From Chrysoperla carnea (lineage: Eukaryota; Arthropoda; Insecta; Neuroptera; Chrysopidae), in NCBI RefSeq assembly GCF_905475395.1, contig NC_058337.1:93490368-93554367 (forward strand): a DNA stretch of 64,000 bases, written 5' to 3'. Under the pieces are notes generated by a model, which did not search any database, was not told the DNA's origin, and worked only from the letters and a program-made list of their open reading frames with translations. How positions within the stretch are numbered: the first letter of the stretch is position 1; each line of letters begins with the position of its first letter. The position numbers were made by a program, and so were the translations under genes. Shown one piece after another: positions 12,724-25,400 of this stretch.

Positions 12724-12865
12724 AAAAACAATATTTTTAAAACATACAAATAAAAAAAAAATTAATTTGGCTTTGGTTAACAAATTAAACGCATCAATAA
12801 ATGTATTAATAAAATCAGGCAGGAAGAAGATATTACGTTATATACGTTATATATAAAAGATTAAT

Positions 12866-13339
12866 TTATTTTGGTCGAATTTTTTCATAAATATATTTCT
12901 GAGGATTTGCAACTTTGTCGCCACCATTTTGTAAAACACGTCGTTTCACAAAATGAAATTGTTCCAATGCAAATTCGTATAATTCATTCTCCATTTTCCA
13001 TACAGGTGATTGTTTAATTTCTTCAACAGTTTTATTTGATGGTAAGATTTTTTGTGCAGTTTTACGTAAATGTGTTTTATTGCTTTTTAAGAAGTGTTCA
13101 GTAGCACCTTTAAATATGCGTGGTAATGTTGCCTCTAATATTGCAACAAAATCTTCTAATTCCTCTGTGACACCTACTAATAAATAATGATTGATTAAAT
13201 TCTTTTTGGCTTCATTTAATGCCCATTCATTGCCCGGTATCCAGCATTCATAAGCATGGCCACAAAAAAATGGTATTTGTAACCACATATTATTTGGATC
13301 ACAATCAGCTTGCTTCTTTTGAACACATTCATCAAATGA
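12866..13339 (-). CDS. Hs2st: Hs2st exon 4 (C-terminal half and stop)
   Basis: The acceptor is TTGTTACAG|TCATTT. The open frame extends about 50 bases upstream into the intron, but similarity to the family starts at SFDECV. The exon contains LQIPFFCGH, then [10 protein letters not shown], then [12 protein letters not shown], all typical of HS2ST, and ends in YEKIRPK and TAA. Confidence 0.96.
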   Translation of the reverse strand, partial: SFDECVQKKQADCDPNNMWLQIPFFCGHAYECWIPGNEWALNEAKKNLINHYLLVGVTEELEDFVAILEATLPRIFKGATEHFLKSNKTHLRKTAQKILPSNKTVEEIKQSPVWKMENELYEFALEQFHFVKRRVLQNGGDKVANPQKYIYEKIRPK

Positions 13340-15019
13340 CTGTAACAAAATATCATTTGCTAAAAAATTTATAGTGCAATAAATCAAGATTTAATGACGA
13401 AAAATTTTGGGCCACCGCTGATTATTCGGTTCATGGAGACTAGAGAAGCAGACCGAACTCCATGTAAACAAATGGTTGTCAAATGGCTTAAAATTTTTGA
13501 ATCTAACAGTTTTCAAGTATTTCCACCACGATATTTTAGCAAGAGTCACGCTGTTAATGTAGCGTGTAACTGACGAAATTATCAATCGCCAGAGATTATG
13601 CAATGGGCATTTAAATTAATTTTGATAATATATGATGATTATGATGACAAGTTGAAGATTTCGTCTATTTGACGAAGCATGTAGAACACGATTAAGAAGT
13701 ATTACAGCTTTAAGAAGAAGTATTACAATTCATTAGCTAAATTGAGGGTGTGTGTAGAATTGTTTGGAGCCGTTTATGACATGTGGTTGGAAATAAAAGT
13801 CTCTTATAAATAAAAGGCCCTTAAGAAAGGTTCCTTTATTCTATTAAGTTTGAGTGTTGACTTTGAATACAGAGATTACCGAATATTATTTGATTTGAAA
13901 CACATATTTCAAAGCAACTTGAGGTGATAGATTTACTGAACCAGTGTCATGGTGATTTTAATCTAAATCTTTCTTTTCATAAACTTCTGGTCACTTTTGC
14001 AAAACTAATGAAAAGGATACAAGAAATTTAAAACTTTTACTTTGAGTTTTTGGAAAATCAAAAACCAATTTTGCGGAAAACTAGCTCTGGGCACGACTCT
14101 GGATAATCTATGTTTTATTTCTATATGCTTTTTTTTTCATATATAGTAATAAATTAACTGTTCAAATAATTCAAAATCATACTAACCATTTTATTGCCAT
14201 GCTTTCTCCTAACTAGATATGGCCGAAAATCATCTCCATAACGTAGAAAATAGTAATAAGAAATAAGTCTATCTAACGGCTTTCTTATTATATTTATGTA
14301 CGTGGGTTGTTCGGATGCACCAAGTCTAAAAACAATATAAAAAAAAAATTCATTTTTAGTGAAAATTTTTTAGAAAAAATATAATTCGAACTAAAATAAT
14401 TAATTATATTTTCACAAGAAACAATTTTATAGCTTGAAGCTTCGCTGGACCTCTCTTAACTTTACTGTATTAATAATAGAAGCCAAAAATATTATTGATC
14501 ATACCTTGTAAAGTCTAAAAATGCAAGGTGTCCATGATACAACGCTGGTTTCATAGCATCCCAATGTGTTATATTTTGCACAAATTTATACTGATTTGGC
14601 AAAGATAATACATGCATATTCGCAGTAATATTTATATGAAGCACATGAAACTTATTCTTTTTACATAAATCATACGGTATACCAACAAAACTAGTGGATC
14701 CTGTTTTCGGCACACGATTATAAATCACAACCAGATTATCGACTGCTTTAATATTAGTACTTAAATGTGCACTTTCAGCCGTTTGTGATTTAAGTAACAA
14801 TTGACTTTCTGATTGTATTTGCGCTATTCTAGATTCTAAAAATAAAAATCATTTTAATAAATTTTATATAAATAATATCGCTGATCAATGATATTTACCT
14901 AATATTTGTTTATTTTGCTCCAGTTTATTGATTTGAACTTGAAAATATATAACTATTGTACTAAAGCCACTTAATAATATCAACAATATTAACTTTAATG
15001 AAACCATTGTTTTATACAT
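12866..15019 (-). CDS. Hs2st: Heparan sulfate 2-O-sulfotransferase, four exons, complete
   Basis: Predicted to transfer sulfate from PAPS to the 2-O position of iduronic/glucuronic acid in heparan sulfate, in the Golgi lumen. The four exons, in transcript order, are 15019-14899, 14835-14505, 14325-14187 and 13339-12866. All have GT-AG borders and compatible phases, giving 354 residues; vertebrate HS2ST is about 356. Seen in the protein: a short cytosolic N-terminus, a signal anchor at about residues 8-26, a coiled stem at about 27-60, the 5'-PAPS loop RVPKTGSTS (81-89, Lys84), the catalytic YHGH (140-143), the 3'-phosphate motif [16 protein letters not shown] (163-178), and the family's cysteine pairs at 202/210 and 223/229. 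Two NIT sequons (N109, N128) match the vertebrate sites. An in-frame TAA upstream of the ATG fixes the start. Divergent neighbour: the SUCO homologue. Confidence 0.96.
13340..14186 (-). other. Hs2st intron 3
   Basis: 847-base intron. Open frames on both strands near 13391-13610 match no family I know. Confidence 0.8.
14187..14325 (-). CDS. Hs2st: Hs2st exon 3 (3'-PAPS-binding segment)
   Basis: This 139-base exon is too short to stand out as an open frame. It was found by translating between the flanking exons. It encodes [20 protein letters not shown] and then [17 protein letters not shown], which is the sulfotransferase 3'-phosphate-binding block. The acceptor is TTTTTAG|ACTTGG and the donor ATG|GTTAGT. 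In vertebrates Asp stands where Lys166 is here. Confidence 0.95.
14505..14835 (-). CDS. Hs2st: Hs2st exon 2 (stem, PAPS loop, YHGH)
   Basis: The acceptor is TTTTTAG|AATCTAGA. The exon runs from the stem ([10 protein letters not shown]) through RVPKTGSTS and the YHGH active-site motif to LDFT plus two bases. The donor is ACAAG|GTATGA. The phase joins exon 1 (G+AA gives Glu) and exon 3 (AG+A gives Arg). Confidence 0.95.
14899..15019 (-). CDS. Hs2st: Hs2st exon 1 (signal anchor)
   Basis: Starts at the ATG on 15019-15017 (context AAAATGT). It encodes 40 residues plus one base, including the single hydrophobic membrane anchor. The donor reads ATTAG|GTAAAT at 14899/14898. A second in-frame ATG at codon 5 is an alternative start of no structural consequence. 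The following intron is only 63 bp. Confidence 0.9.
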
Positions 15020-16393
15020 TTTAATTATTTTAATAAATTATAATATTTATTTATTTATTTATGTACTGTGCCGGTGAATGTTGTGATTTAATAGTTAGGT
15101 TATGTATTTAACGATTTGGCATTCGAAAGGTATAAATATAATGGAAGAAACAGACCATAGTTATTTGTTTTATTCATGTAGAATATCCGAATTTGAATAT
15201 TTAAGAAGAAATAAAATTTTCATAACTTATATGTTAAATATATTTACAACATGAACATAAGTATTGAGAATAAAACGAATCGTTATCTTATTTGACGTAC
15301 GTCGATACGTCAAAAATAAACATTTATCATAACAAATGGAGTACGTTCTACATGTACTAGGAATCGGTGAAGATTCACTGATATAGTCTCTGATAAGTTC
15401 TTTCCAGTTCTTTCACTTCGACTTGAATAGATATTTATTTTACGTCGTTCGTCTCGTCAAGAACAATTGACGCTTTATAGACTCTTCTGAATCGGCACCG
15501 GACTTCATAGTAATGTACGTCTACAATATATTATAACATACATATTAAATATGTGGGCAAGAAAAAAATAAGTTAGAGATTAGACTTTTCTAGGCTGCAG
15601 TGCTCAATTCAAGGTTGGAGGGAGAAACCGGGCCTCCGCCCGGATCGGCAAAAATGAAGGGCGGCAAATTCTTAAAATATAATATAGAGTAATCTTCGAA
15701 AAAAATTTTCAATAAATCCATTAAAAGTGGTTCGTTTTTCTATAAAGACCATTTTAGTTCAAATTAAATGAACAAACGCACAAAAAGCTAAATTTTCGCT
15801 ACCATAAAATACTGTCTAAACTATTTGGTTTACAAAAAAAAGTTTGCGTATTTATAAAGAACAACTTTCAACAAAATTTTGTAAGTTTCAAAAACTTAAA
15901 ATGATTTTCTTTTATAAAATTCGTGAATGTTTGGTCAGCATCTCAGTAATTGACCTTATAGAAAAGTACTGGAAAATGAAAATTTTTAAAATTAAATTTC
16001 AATAATGATTGTTTACATCCTGTATGATTGCTATGAATAATAGTTTTTTATTTATTGGCATTAATATATCAAAATTAAAAATAATTATTTAAATTACACA
16101 AACTTTTTACATTGTGAGTAAATTATTTAATTGAAACTAACATTTTTTTTAAACTGATAAAATATTAATTATAACAAATATAAAAATTTTTAATTTGGCG
16201 CTCTTCCAATTAAATGTCAAGTATGTATGGATAATGCGCAGAAAAATACATTTTTACATAAAAATTTAATCTTTGAAGTTTAGTACACGTCAGGTTTTCA
16301 AAAAAGGAACACATTATGATTCCGTGTATCGTTTCATAAAATAAAATTTTAAATAATGTTTAATTTATCAATAAAATTTATTACTTAATAAAA
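15020..16393. promoter_or_regulatory. Divergent intergenic region between Hs2st and SUCO
   Basis: This 1.37 kb stretch separates two start codons pointing away from each other, so it should hold both promoters and 5' UTRs. Visible signals are an inverted pair of TTTGACGTA/TACGTCAAA half-sites at 15291-15314 and a GC-rich patch with a CCGGGC...GCCCGG hairpin near 15630, which may be a repeat fragment. No clear TATA box or initiator could be assigned to either gene. Confidence 0.55.
15291..15314. promoter_or_regulatory. CRE-like inverted pair in the divergent promoter
   Basis: TTTGACGTA and TACGTCAAA form perfect nine-base arms around a six-base centre. TGACGT/ACGTCA are half-sites of CREB/ATF-type bZIP proteins. 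The site lies about 270 bases from the Hs2st start and 1.1 kb from the SUCO start. Function is inferred from motif and position only. Confidence 0.35.
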
Positions 16394-16452
16394 ATGAAAA
16401 TAAGTGGTAGTATTTTATATTGGTTGTTTTTAATACTAATATGTGCATTAAG
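16394..16452 (+). CDS. SUCO homologue exon 1 (signal peptide)
   Basis: The ATG has A at -3, and an in-frame TAA lies upstream at 16361. It encodes MKISGSILYWLFLILICAL plus two bases, a good signal peptide. The donor is AAG|GTAAGT. A 65-base intron follows. Confidence 0.75.
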
Positions 16453-19400
16453 GTAAGTTTGTTATGAAAAAGTATTTTTGAATTTTCGATTAAAGCTTAT
16501 AAATGTTTTAATTTTAGGCCTGTGTCGTTTTTATTAGTTGATGTCGAAGATGTGAACACATCTTACGGCAATAGTAATATTGAATATATAGAAGATTTAA
16601 ATGAAACAGAAAATAGTGATAAATTCGAATATATTGATCCAAATATAAGGGATGAAATGCCCAGTACAGAGGATCAACAGCATATTGATGGTGATATTCC
16701 AGATGCAAATGAGATACATTCTAGTTTTACGGATAATTTAGACTTTCAAAATACAGTGGATAAAATACAAAGTGGGTTCCAACAAATTATTTCTGAAGGA
16801 GTGTCACAGAATTCGGGTGCTTTAAATGAGTAAGTACTATTTTCATTTACTCATTTTAAAAAAGTAGTATGATTTTTTATTTATTTTGAAAAAAATGGAA
16901 TAGTTTCCATTAGCTTAAGTATTTTATTTAATATTAACCTTCAATAAATTGGCCCCCAATAAATTGATAAAAGCAGCGTGAATATGTATTCAACGTTAAA
17001 TTTTAATATTTTTAATTTATGCTTGAATAATCTTAAGTTTGATAAACGGATATTCTAGAAAATGAATTTTAATTACAAATTCTATTGTATGTGGATAAAC
17101 AAACGATTATATTTTAAAAATTCCCGATAAGCGTGACATTGACTCACACTTAAAAGATTCTAATATCTTATTTCATTCTCGGGAAAATGTCTAGTAGATT
17201 TTTAACAAGAAATGTCAAACCATATGTATCTATGTCAGGGCAATGGAGATTAAATAAAAAAGGAGTTAGAATTTAGAAAGTTTAAAAAATATTGTAGTTT
17301 GATCGTAGTGTGATAATATAAAGGTTTAATATTAGATAACAAACAGGCGGGAAAATATGTATCTGTATTCTTCCTGTGTATTTCTTATAAGAGTTTATTG
17401 TGTTTTGGTTCTTTGTTTTGATACACCTTAAAATTTAAATTAATTAAGTGTAGATGACTATGATTTTTAAAATGATACTTTTTGGGAGAGCCAAACAACC
17501 GCCATTACAATCGCTATGAACAGCCGTTAAAATACGGCATCTGTGCGTTTAACGTTGAACCAATCAGAAACAATCTTTGAACTAATTGTCAGCCAATTGA
17601 ATTATCTATCGACGGCCAATACATCTTAGACCATTTTTGTTTTTGAACATTTACAAGATAAACAGTTTGAAAATTTCCATTTATTATTAGAAAGGGTGGC
17701 TTTAAGGCTATGTTTTACTAAACGAAGTGAAAAGAAGTGTATAAAATGTGGGATTTAATATTCCAATAAGTAGTTTAATAATTATATCTTACGTTTGGGC
17801 TTAGTTTGCAAAAACCGAGAATGATTTTGCTATTTTTTGAATGCTTTGCACCCATGACTAATTTTTAGACATTATTTAGATAAGTGTATGGAGAATTTAC
17901 AAAATTAAAAAAACTCCTGACGTAGACGGTGCAAATTTTGGGGTGTATAAATCTGTGAGCGCTGGGAAATAAATTATTTCAAAATTAGTAATATAGAATC
18001 CAAGACTCGAGATACTCTTCCTGATGTTCTCACATTTTTGTACCATTTATCAGATTTATAAATTTCGGGTGCCTTAATCAATTTTTAACAAACATAGCTA
18101 TAAATAACTCTGATTAAGCAGGCCTCAAATATAAAAAATAATATCATCAAAATCGTTTATCTTTTAGTAACTACGTCACCAGTGACATAGACAACCAGAA
18201 ATGAACTACAATACCTTACTTTTTTGTGCCGTTTTTCTTAATAAAATATGAAATAATTTTATCAATAACTGATATCAAATTTATCTCTTTAATTTTTATA
18301 TTTTAAATTTTTTTATCTATTTTTCCTGGATCATTAAACGAATATTAAAAAATAAAAAAAATGTTATCAAAAAGAAAATTATTCTTCACTGGTTTCGTGA
18401 TATTAAATTGGAATTTCATATTACGTCAGCAATGTTTGTCTTAGCTCAATAAATATTTTTCAATGTAATATTAAACGAAAGTAACTGCATATTTCCCTTA
18501 TTTTTAAATGCCCCTTCTATCAATCTATGACTTGTATTTTTTATTGCCTGAGAAATTTGCAACTTTTTACAAAATATCATGGATGAGTAGTTATGCGTAG
18601 CAGATATTTTTTATTGTCAAAAGCTAATTTATGTGGAATTCGTAAATGCCTATTATTGCATACTTAACCGCAATTTTTAAGAATGTACAAATTGCCGATT
18701 TGCATATTTTATAATTCATTTTTTAGCAGAAAGTTGGATATGTTGGACACAGTTCGTATCAGTTCTGCAACGCTATTGCGTTTATCTCTTTGGTAATTTT
18801 TATTCTATACAAAACTAGAAAATGTGATCTCTTAAACATATATCGGCTGGAACAGAGAAGTGTGCAATTTTAAAAACAATTTATTTTTATCTTTTTTATA
18901 TCGATCTACAATGTTTGAGCTATGCAGCAATGATCGGTTGAACTAATCAGTCAATCAACGCCGCGTTATCCTTTACCCACATTTCAAACAAATATGTCCC
19001 AGTATAGACTTACTTTGCTCAATCGGGGGTCCATTAAATCATTTCGCCGTTCAATTCATTGTGACATTTTGTTATAATTGTCACATTATTTAATAGTCTG
19101 AAACTAAAATTTAGCTTGTATGGCTCTTGGATATCCATTCCTGCTAACATTAATATCGATAAAAAAATTGTTTAATCATCGACATTCTGTGTACGTAACT
19201 ACTGGTGCTTGTTTTTTTGCATATGAATCTTATAATAACTTTTTGTTGTGACGACAATATGACTTTTTAATGAATTCATAAGCTTTTAAAATAGTATTAA
19301 AATCTGATAAAACTTTCACAGGAGGAGTATTGTTTTGCAAAAATAATAGTAAAAATTTGCTGATGCCGCTTTAAGTATAATTATTGTTATCAGTACTTAT

Positions 19401-22400
19401 CATTAATTTGTAATATTTTAAAACAAACGTATTATTATTTACCTAATTATATGATGTAATGTTTTTAAAATAAGATCATTAACAATACACTAATTATGCT
19501 TATCATGAAATAATCAATTACGGTATCAAAATTACGTTTTGTATTTATATAGTGGCGGATTTATAATTTTAACACAATTAGCCTGTTGGAAGCAATCTGT
19601 TTCAAGTATTATGAAATCCCAATGTAATTAAGGCTCCTATACAATTGTCAGACTTCTAAAAAATAATTCTTAAAAAATACACAAATACAAATATTTGTTT
19701 CTGTAGGTATTTAAATGCAAAAAATCACTGTTCGAAAGGTGTTTAAATACCGAAAAAATATTCTGAACGTATTTTAAATACAAGTACAAATACTTCTAGT
19801 CCTAGTAAGAAAAGTTTATTTAAGTGTCAGATATGATAACCAAGCTTGAAATTACACTAGCCGGACAGATATGATACCCAGCAGAGCTGTCTTAAACATG
19901 TCGGATTCTGGTATGTGAAAATCAGACGAGGCGCCGTTTTTTTAGCCTTTGTAAATCAATCTGGTGTTTTTTGCTCTTTGTGGCGCCCTTCTCTACTCTT
20001 AATTTTTTTGTAGTCTTCTTTAATCCTGGCGCTTTAGTCTTCATAAATCTAACTGACGCCACTTTGGAATGATTAGCATGGTTTCCTATCCCGAGGGGCT
20101 CTCCTGGGTGCCACGTATCTCTTGCGCCGCCGTCTAAAGATGATCATACACTCAAGCTTGGTACAAGCATGCCACCTTTGATCTCTGCCCAAGTTTAGTT
20201 ACAAATACAAAGAAAAAATTAAATTTCAAATTCTGACTTGAAGCATTATCTGTAAATTGGATCCTTTACTATCGGGACTAATCCATCTACTATCATAATA
20301 GTAAGAAACAAAAATAAGGCATGATAATAAATTTGGTTCATCAGTCTTTCTTTGTCAAGGCTTGGATAATAGCTGGCAAATCAAGAATTAGTCATATGCA
20401 AGTATTGAGCAAGGACCCGCAAATCAAGACTTGATTTATTATCTTTGGCCACGAACTGATCAAGGGTTGGTAAACCAGGCTTTGAATTTATTACCCTTTG
20501 TTGAGGCTTGGGAAAGGGTAGAAATAACAAGGCTGTATTCCCGATTCTGACTCGACATTGATTTCATCGGCAAGTTCATGCAGGATAAAATAATGTGCCA
20601 CATGCAAGAGACCTATTTATAAGGCCATATTTTATAGTTTTTTTAAATCTGCCGTATCTATAAACAAGAATTGGAAAAATATACATTTTTTGGAAATATT
20701 CTTGCAGGCGTGACTTTACAAGGAACATGATATATAGACACTTCCATTTACAGTTAAATAATATATGATTATGTACTTTTAAATAATATTATTGATATTT
20801 GCATAACAATTATACTTTTTTCATCATTATAATTACTAGTAATGAATTTATTAATGAATAATGCAAAATGTATTATGAAGTAATTAATTTTATTGTAGAT
20901 AAATTGTTATAATTAATCTTGATAATAGCTTTTTTTTGTCAACTCATAATACGTAAAAAATGTAAATAATATGCGTTAGAAATATTTTATAACTGATAAT
21001 TTTAATAAATTAATTATTACGGATAAATTTAATTGCAAATTACAGGAATAGTTTACTTAATTATAAGGTTTGTTATTCTGGAAATAAAAATTATTTGGTA
21101 GGAGTGTGAAATTTTGATTACATTAAGTATGTAGTTGCTTTAAAAGTATGTTGACATTAGGTAGTGATATTTTGAGGTGCCTACGTGACCATTGACACAT
21201 CCTCATCGAAGGCATCGTTACTTATTCTGCTTTGCTACCAGTTCCCACTCGACAGACGCTTACCTTAGACATATTTTTAAGCGAGCTTTTTCTGCTTCTA
21301 CGAAATAACGTGTTTTCAACTTTCTAATTGCGAAATCTTTAAGCTTTGAGACTTTGATGGTAATAACTTCTAAATAATTAATTTAAATAAAATAAGGTTC
21401 AAAAATTAAAAACCCGACTACTACAAAATCACTCTCTAAAAAGTATAATAAGAATATAAGAAAATATTCTCATCAGAAATTGTTATGATAAGTAAACTTG
21501 TCATCTCAGTCGGGAGATCTTTTTGTGGGAATTTTTTTAATCCTAGGGATTACCTGACGGTAATGACAATTTTACTTATTATGTCAATTTCAGATGAAAA
21601 TATTTTCATGGTTTGTAGAGCAGCTATTTTGTAGTAGCCGGGGTTTTTAGTTTGTAAACTTTTTTATTTCATACCTATGATTAAATAAATATTACACAAA
21701 TAATAAACAAAGTTAAACATTACTTAACTAGCTAATATTTATTCATTTTAGATATGGAATAATTTTTATCACTGTTGCCATTTGCGCTATAGACATTATT
21801 TAAATATTATTTACTCTTTGCAAAAAAATTTAGGAAAATTTCGCGAAATTATTAAAATTTCCCTGTCTAGCAGAAGTAACTATATCTATATAAATAAAGT
21901 CATAACCTGTTTCATGCTTGTGCGCATGAAACCTGTTTCATGCTTGTGCGCATGGAACCATACTTACGAAATGGAAAAACTCTCCAAATTGTGGACTTTT
22001 TGTTCAGTATAGTGGATAGGCATCCGATAGCTAATATCTAATAACAATTAAGTCCACGAAAAAAGTCGTAGCGAATTTTTTCAAAATCCGTTGTATTTGT
22101 CTTGAAAAACAAGTTAGCCATTATTTGACCTTCCTTTTATTTTAAACAATACGCAACTTTGTCTCCCTCTGTTGCATTAAAGGGAATTTTGTGAGCGATA
22201 TTGTCATACGAAGATCCGTATTATCATATAAGCAAACAGTTTGACTTTAATATCTTTTTATTGGTTGGGGCCAAAAATAAAGACTGTATCTAAGTAATTA
22301 TGGACCCAAGATAAGGCTAACATCAATTCAAGAGTGATAAAAAGAAAATAAATATATTTATAGAAATGTTTCATTCAGAAAATATTGATTATACTTGTTA

Positions 22401-25400
22401 TTTAATCAGTAATTTTAAAGCTTCCCATTTAGGATCTGCTAAGTCTGACGATGGATTAGATGCTGAATCCTCCTTGGTTAATTAAGCCTTGGTTTGCCAG
22501 ACCCAAGAAACTCCTTGATCAAGGATAATAATTCGAAGCTGGAGTGTCACTTCTTGACCAAGCTCGACCAAGTATTTATTATGTAATTTGGTTTAAACTT
22601 ATTTAACATATTTTACCTTCAAAATTTTTAAAACAATAACAATAATAGGTTAACGGTTTAATAATTATTAAATTAATCGCATAATAAAAATAAGCCATAA
22701 TAAATGAATTTATTTTTATTATTTCTGGTTAAATTAAAAAATTTTGTTGAAAATGTTATCAAATTAAAAATGATAATATTTTATATGCATATTGTAAAAT
22801 ACATAAATATTTTTCTACTGATATTATTTTTGTTTTAATGATTGCAACCAACCATATGGTAGCCGAGAAATGTTTTTTGTTATTGTTAAAAAGCGTAGGA
22901 ATTAATAACGTCATTGACATTCTATGCTTGCGAATGGTGTGGTGTAGTACTATGGGAAAAAAATTGACACCCAGCTAAACACCCAGTATCAGATGTTTTT
23001 GTGAACAGTTATGTATAAGCTATTTTATGAATGTTTGATTCTGATGTAATATTTTATTCGAATTTTTGAATAAATTGAAGGGTACAGGGAAAGAACATGC
23101 TAATTCGCACGGACATTGAACTGAGATACTTGCAATTAAATTTCTTTTGAATTATATCTGCACACATTGTGAAATACAAATAAATTAAAATATTTATTTA
23201 GTTAGAGGCAAGTGAAATTTACAAAATATAAAAACTCCCGACAAATTTTGTGGGTACGGAACCCTAATTTCGACCCTGAAACATATCTAAGAACACTCCA
23301 TTAAATTACGTTTATCCTTAGAGCCTTCTCCAAACTGAACCGATTTTGAGGATCATGGCCTATTTTTTAGCTGTTCCGGTTTATCTCAATATTTGACCCC
23401 ATAGCTCGTTTTTTTTTTGATTTGTTGAAAACGGTCCAAATGCATCCAAAATAACTTAGGTATTTGCATTGCACATCATTTTAAAATATTCATCGTAAAC
23501 CAATATTCGATTGAGAGGCTTTCAAGACGTCTGCTTTATAAAACTTGGTATTGTATTTGTTTATTACTAATGCTAGATAAATACATACTATTTTTCGTAT
23601 TGCTCTCACTTCGAACAGAGAATTCCGTACTCATAAAAAAACAGTAAGTGCAACTCTTCCGAATTATCTTATTACTCACTCGAGTGATAAAATTAGTAAC
23701 TTCGTTTGTATTTCTAACTTCTAGCGCGCGATTTTAAGTTATCCTATTTAATTTGAAATTGTAACTTACAAAACAACGTCCGAAGAATGGTACGAAAAAA
23801 TCTTTTATCTACGGAAATAATGAAAATGCTTCAATTAATAGATGTAAAAGATTATATATGAGCAAAAAGAATATTTAACTTCCAACAACAATTATATCTA
23901 TAAATAAAAATCTACGGGGGTCATATTATAATTTTGTTAAAAATAAAATATTTTAAAAATAAACAAAGGGCAATTTTATCTGAAATTCAAGATGACCCAT
24001 ACAAAATAAATTTTTGGAATTAATAAATAAATAATTATAAAGAAAGATTCAAGAATAATTTAGTGAAAATATTTAAACAATAAATTTTTTAAATAATGAC
24101 ATTTAAAATTTTGTTGTTGTTGTTGTTTAAGAAAGTTGAAAAAATAATAATAATTTACGAGAAATAACAAACTACTAAAACGCGGCAAATAATTCTAATT
24201 GGGAATTACAAAAGTGTAAGAAGTATGTAACGTATCCATTTTAAGATCTAAACATAACCGAATAAACACGATTTAATGAATTTCCGCAAGTCAAAAGTAC
24301 AAACAAAACATTCGAAACATTCGATAAAAACGCAGTCACGATGTCGTTCCAAAGAAAGATTGTGATTCTTTTTTATGGTAACTATGTCGGAGTTTGTCGA
24401 CATTCTCAAATGTAACCAAATACTTAAATCTTTTTTCTTACCCACTTTTTAAATGATTAGTTATTACCTGTAACATGAATGGTTAAATATCTTCACCTTT
24501 TTAAAGGATAATAAAACAAGTTAAAAATTTTATGTTTGGCCTCAATCTGTTAAAAATTATTTTTCAGATAATATTTTGTTTTCATTTACAATGAATAAAA
24601 ACTATTGTTTTATCAAGTGAGATTCGAAAACGCATAAAAATTTTTATATTTCTCAGAAAATTTTAGCCAAAAAAGAGTTTTATAAATAATTAAATAAATA
24701 ATATTTGAAGTTTTCCTGTAAACTACGAATGAAACCCTATTCGAACCCTACATGAGTTTTAATTCAGGCATTTCCGTGTTAACGATACACTACTTTATTA
24801 ATATAAATGTATGGATAGACATAAAAATCTATGGTTTGTATATATGGCTTACATTGAAATTTATGTTAATTAACATTTTCGTCTCTTATTTTCACAATTT
24901 CTAATGCAACAAGTTTAATTAATTTTTTTTTTTCAATAATTTTAATTTGACATTTACTATACCATTTACATGCAAACAATTGAAAATTAGTCATATTTTA
25001 AATAAAACGAATGATTTATTGCAACTTTTGTAAACAGTAACAGTAGCTGCAATCGATCCTTCACCTACTAATGCACACAACGAATACCGTTTGTTCTAAT
25101 TTGTTTAAATTTTAGACTCGATTACTTCCGAGATAAAGCGAGGAGGAGAAATTGTCTATTTTCACTTCTTTTTTTTTTTTTTTAAATTTTCGAATCTAAA
25201 CATTTTGAAAAATTAATATACATGTGCACTCCCCATAACGTGCTCTTCAATTTGATGTGTCACATGATATAATTGGGAAAACTTACCCCCGAAAATAATT
25301 CCCAAAATCAGAATTTGATTGTTTATACTCGATACGTTTGTGACTTATACACAAAACTGTATGTAAGTACCCAATTTCAACTTATTTCACCAAATTGATA

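Noticed and set aside
13391-13603. Open frames on both strands in Hs2st intron 3
   Set aside because: No recognised family; Hs2st exons 3 and 4 join in phase without it.
24248-24445. 65-codon minus-strand open frame with coding-like composition
   Set aside because: No family recognised and no supporting exon nearby.
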